This document shows positions 6,152-7,981 of a stretch of 7,981 nucleotides of DNA, piece after piece; positions within the stretch are counted from its first letter, which is position 1, and the number at the start of each line of letters is the position of its first letter. The DNA comes from CANJJB01 sp964449295 (GTDB taxonomy: Bacteria; Chlamydiota; Chlamydiia; Chlamydiales; Rhabdochlamydiaceae). Where the stretch lies: positions 1 to 7,981 of the forward strand of contig CAYUZN010000085.1 in NCBI GenBank assembly GCA_964449295.1. The letters are read 5' to 3'. The position numbers and the translations under genes are program-made. The notes below the pieces were generated by a model. That model searched no databases, had not been told where the DNA came from, and saw only the letters and a list, made by a program, of their open reading frames with translations.

Positions 6152-6199
6152 GCAAAAAAATTTCTATTAAAATACGATTTTGTATTAACGTGGGCTCAT

Positions 6200-7600
6200 A
6201 TGCCCAAATCTGAGCCATTCAATTTTTTTCTACATCTATTTCTTCCCATATTAGTGATGGGAGGCCTTTTGTATGCAGCGATGCACTCTCTTTTACACTC
6301 AGGTGTCGCAGAAGGGGCAATTCAGGCAAGAGAGGCGTTTGAGCAGCCCCTTCAGATTCTCTCTTATGTTGCAGCGGGTGGATTTTTGATACTGGCTTAT
6401 TATGTCCCCTTTAAAAAACTCTTTAGGTGGACGGTGGGAGGCTGTGCTATTTGGATCTGTCTTTTAGGCCTTGTTCTTATACCTTTTCAAGACAAGCTTC
6501 ATCCTCGTGCTTTGGGAGAGTGGTTTGAGTTTCATGTGGGAGGGGTCTTAGGAACTCAGCTCTCTTTATGCAGCTGTGAGTGGGTGAGTGTGCTCTTTTA
6601 TTTCACCCTTGATCTCTTTAATTTGACTGTGATTAGCCTTCTCATCTGGGGCATCATCAACCAGGTTTCATTGTTTTCAGAAGCCTTTCGCTATTATATT
6701 CCTCTTGCTTTTACTTTATCACTACTTGCTGAAGTTTTTTCATTGGGGGCTAATTTCTTGCAATTCAATTTGATTATTCCTCCTTTGTTCACGGCAGAAA
6801 TTCACGATGTGAGCAAGATCGATGCTTGGATGAAGAGCTCTTACTTATTTTTGATCGCAGCCTTCTGTCTTTTAAGTGTTGTCGTTATCTTTCATAGGAT
6901 GTGTGTGAACATTCCCAAAGATCGTTGGAAAAAAGAACCCATCCTCAAAGATTTTCATTTTCCGACATTTTTAATGAGTATTGCTATCTTATTTTTCGGT
7001 TTAAATTTTTCTGAAGAACTATTCGAAATTCCTTTTCAAAGGCAACTTGCCATTCAATTTCAGTCACATCCTCCGGAAGAGTTTTCAACATTTATGGCAG
7101 TCAGCTCTATCAAGACAGGGTTCTTGACGATGATTGTCAAAATCATCTCCGTATTTTTAGGGGCTTGGCTTTTAAAGAAAAAAGGATGGATTCCTACGTC
7201 GCTATGCGCAACTTTAATTATCTTAGGCTCCGGCATGCTTGTCTGGAGCGTGGCACTTGCTTCTCATCAATTTCCAATCTCTCTTAGCTTTGTTCATAGA
7301 GCCATTTATGCCGGTTTTAGGATAGGGCTCTTTTTTGCTCTCATTCAAATGACCTATCTTAAATTGCCCAGGCATGAGAGATTTTTTGCGATGTCACTTG
7401 TTGAACTGGCCATGATCCCTTTTTTGAATGTGTTAGGAGGAGAGGTAGCAAGATGGATTCCTCTCAGATTTCCATCACAGTCTTTTGAATTGCCAGCGCT
7501 GAGTGTCTGCTTTGTCTTGACAATCTTGATTCTTATGAGAAGTATTATCTTTCTTGGCAAGGCAACTCATCTGAATCTATTTCACCTTAAGAAGCTTTAA
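6200..7600 (+). CDS. Divergent NTT/TLC-family (ATP/ADP translocase-like) membrane transporter
   Basis: The 466-aa protein has about 11-12 hydrophobic segments and belongs by motif to the NTT family (TLC, Pfam PF03219) of intracellular bacteria and plastids. Blocks that line up with my memory of NTT proteins, in order: KLFRW and IPFQDKLHPRAL (73-105), VLFYFTLDLFNL (131-142), SLLIWGIINQV (146-156), EAFRYY (161-166), LFEIPFQRQL (274-283) and FSTFMAVSS (295-303), then KKGW (327-330). Canonical members exchange ATP for ADP or import nucleotides or NAD across the bacterial inner membrane. The acidic residue of the (A)ELW motif is Asp138 here and Glu276 is kept, but the Lys of the first-helix LKDTL motif and the Lys near the C-terminal GKAAID motif appear replaced by neutral residues (around 31 and 396). 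At 466 residues it is shorter than the usual 500 or more. Substrate is therefore unknown, and it may not be an energy-parasite carrier. No good Shine-Dalgarno precedes the ATG. The 3' end overlaps the convergent methyltransferase gene. Confidence 0.82.
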   Translation: MPKSEPFNFFLHLFLPILVMGGLLYAAMHSLLHSGVAEGAIQAREAFEQPLQILSYVAAGGFLILAYYVPFKKLFRWTVGGCAIWICLLGLVLIPFQDKLHPRALGEWFEFHVGGVLGTQLSLCSCEWVSVLFYFTLDLFNLTVISLLIWGIINQVSLFSEAFRYYIPLAFTLSLLAEVFSLGANFLQFNLIIPPLFTAEIHDVSKIDAWMKSSYLFLIAAFCLLSVVVIFHRMCVNIPKDRWKKEPILKDFHFPTFLMSIAILFFGLNFSEELFEIPFQRQLAIQFQSHPPEEFSTFMAVSSIKTGFLTMIVKIISVFLGAWLLKKKGWIPTSLCATLIILGSGMLVWSVALASHQFPISLSFVHRAIYAGFRIGLFFALIQMTYLKLPRHERFFAMSLVELAMIPFLNVLGGEVARWIPLRFPSQSFELPALSVCFVLTILILMRSIIFLGKATHLNLFHLKKL

Positions 7601-7981
7601 AATAACGATATTTTCAATGTGACGTGTGTGAGGGAATTGATCGACAGGCTGAATTGCGCAAATCTCATACCCCTTTAGGTCTGCAATATTTTTAGCTTGC
7701 GTCTCAGGATTACAAGAGATGTAGAGAATCTCTTTAGGAGAGAGCTTTTGCAGCATTTGAAGAGCGAGTAGATCAAGCCCCATGCGAGGAGGATCTAGAA
7801 TGACAAGATCAGGAGATGTCATAGAACGGTTCTCTATGATCTTTCCGACATCTCCACAGATAATCTCTATATTGGAAATATGATTGACCTCAGCATTCAC
7901 TCGAGCGTCAAAAACAGCATGAGGGTTGAGTTCAACTGCCGTCACTTGAGTCACATGCGGTGCTATTAACATACCAATTGT
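7577..7981 (-). CDS. rlmD: RlmD/TrmA-family rRNA uracil-5-methyltransferase (5' part beyond window edge)
   Basis: The last 134 residues are visible and the frame is open to the right edge; an internal Met at 7972 is not the start. The fragment begins TIGMLIAPHVTQVTAVELNP, the end of the SAM-binding motif I (normally GxGTIGL) and the following acidic loop. It continues with LDPPRMGL (motif IV), ISCNPET with the catalytic nucleophile Cys, and DQFPHTRHIENIVIL, which carries the general-base Glu. These are diagnostic for enzymes that put a methyl group on C5 of uridine in RNA using SAM. The choice of RlmD (23S rRNA U1939) over related RlmC/TrmA enzymes rests mainly on the remembered yajC neighbourhood in Chlamydia, because the N-terminal TRAM and iron-sulfur region is not in the window. 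The TAG stop overlaps the convergent transporter gene by 24 bp. Confidence 0.9.
   Translation of the reverse strand, partial: TIGMLIAPHVTQVTAVELNPHAVFDARVNAEVNHISNIEIICGDVGKIIENRSMTSPDLVILDPPRMGLDLLALQMLQKLSPKEILYISCNPETQAKNIADLKGYEICAIQPVDQFPHTRHIENIVILKLLKVK

Noticed and set aside
5837..6218. Other open frames over the yajC region (5837-6061 and 5988-6170 plus, 6012-6218 minus)
   Set aside because: All overlap the YajC reading frame, which has clear family motifs; none shows its own signal.
7354..7560. Minus-strand 68-aa frame inside the transporter gene
   Set aside because: It is opposite well-formed transmembrane segments of the NTT-family protein and has no domain or ribosome binding site.

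Overview
The window looks like part of a Chlamydiota chromosome, more likely an environmental (Parachlamydiales-type) lineage than Chlamydia proper. Three things point there. A yajC gene lies close to a TrmA/RlmD-type rRNA uracil methyltransferase gene, and as I remember the Chlamydia trachomatis map these two are direct neighbours (CT741/CT742). Between them sits a member of the NTT (TLC, ATP/ADP translocase) family, typical of obligate intracellular bacteria and multi-copy in environmental chlamydiae. The other large genes encode long coiled-coil proteins of the kind common in chlamydial accessory regions. No database search was possible, so this is inference.

Layout. Positions 1-1096 (minus) hold the 5' part of a secreted purple-acid-phosphatase-like metallophosphoesterase, with a TTG start, a strong Shine-Dalgarno sequence and a good sigma-70-like promoter; it runs off the left edge. 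A 189-bp AT-rich spacer with divergent promoters separates it from a 310-aa coiled-coil protein (1286-2218, plus). The next 332 bp without a gene contain a compact GC-rich inverted-repeat element (2289-2417) in AT-rich DNA. It has two perfect palindromes sharing the core CCTTAAGG, a third hairpin followed by eight Ts, and imperfect 20-bp terminal inverted repeats. It looks like a miniature transposon, possibly also working as a terminator. Downstream, a 22-bp AT-rich dyad overlaps the predicted -35 of the next gene. That gene (2551-5694, plus) encodes a 1047-aa protein: a small unrecognised globular head, a Ser/Ala/Thr/Pro linker, then about 850 residues of interrupted coiled coil.

The right third is conserved housekeeping sequence with one accessory gene. 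yajC (5699-6094, minus) ends 4 bp from the giant gene, tail to tail. Divergent from yajC is a 466-aa NTT-family membrane protein (6200-7600, plus) that has lost several of the charged residues of canonical nucleotide carriers. It overlaps by 24 bp, tail to tail, the 3' part of the RlmD-type methyltransferase gene (7577-7981, minus), which runs off the right edge.

How the genes may work together. YajC (Sec accessory) and the rRNA methyltransferase are general cell functions. The phosphatase is probably periplasmic or exported. The NTT-like protein probably moves a nucleotide-like or other host-derived solute. The two coiled-coil proteins are the best candidates for something undescribed: same strand, neighbouring, both combining coiled coil with acidic Ser/Asp patches and a weakly similar C-terminal helix. 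Host-directed effectors or structural proteins are both possible; the sequence alone does not decide.
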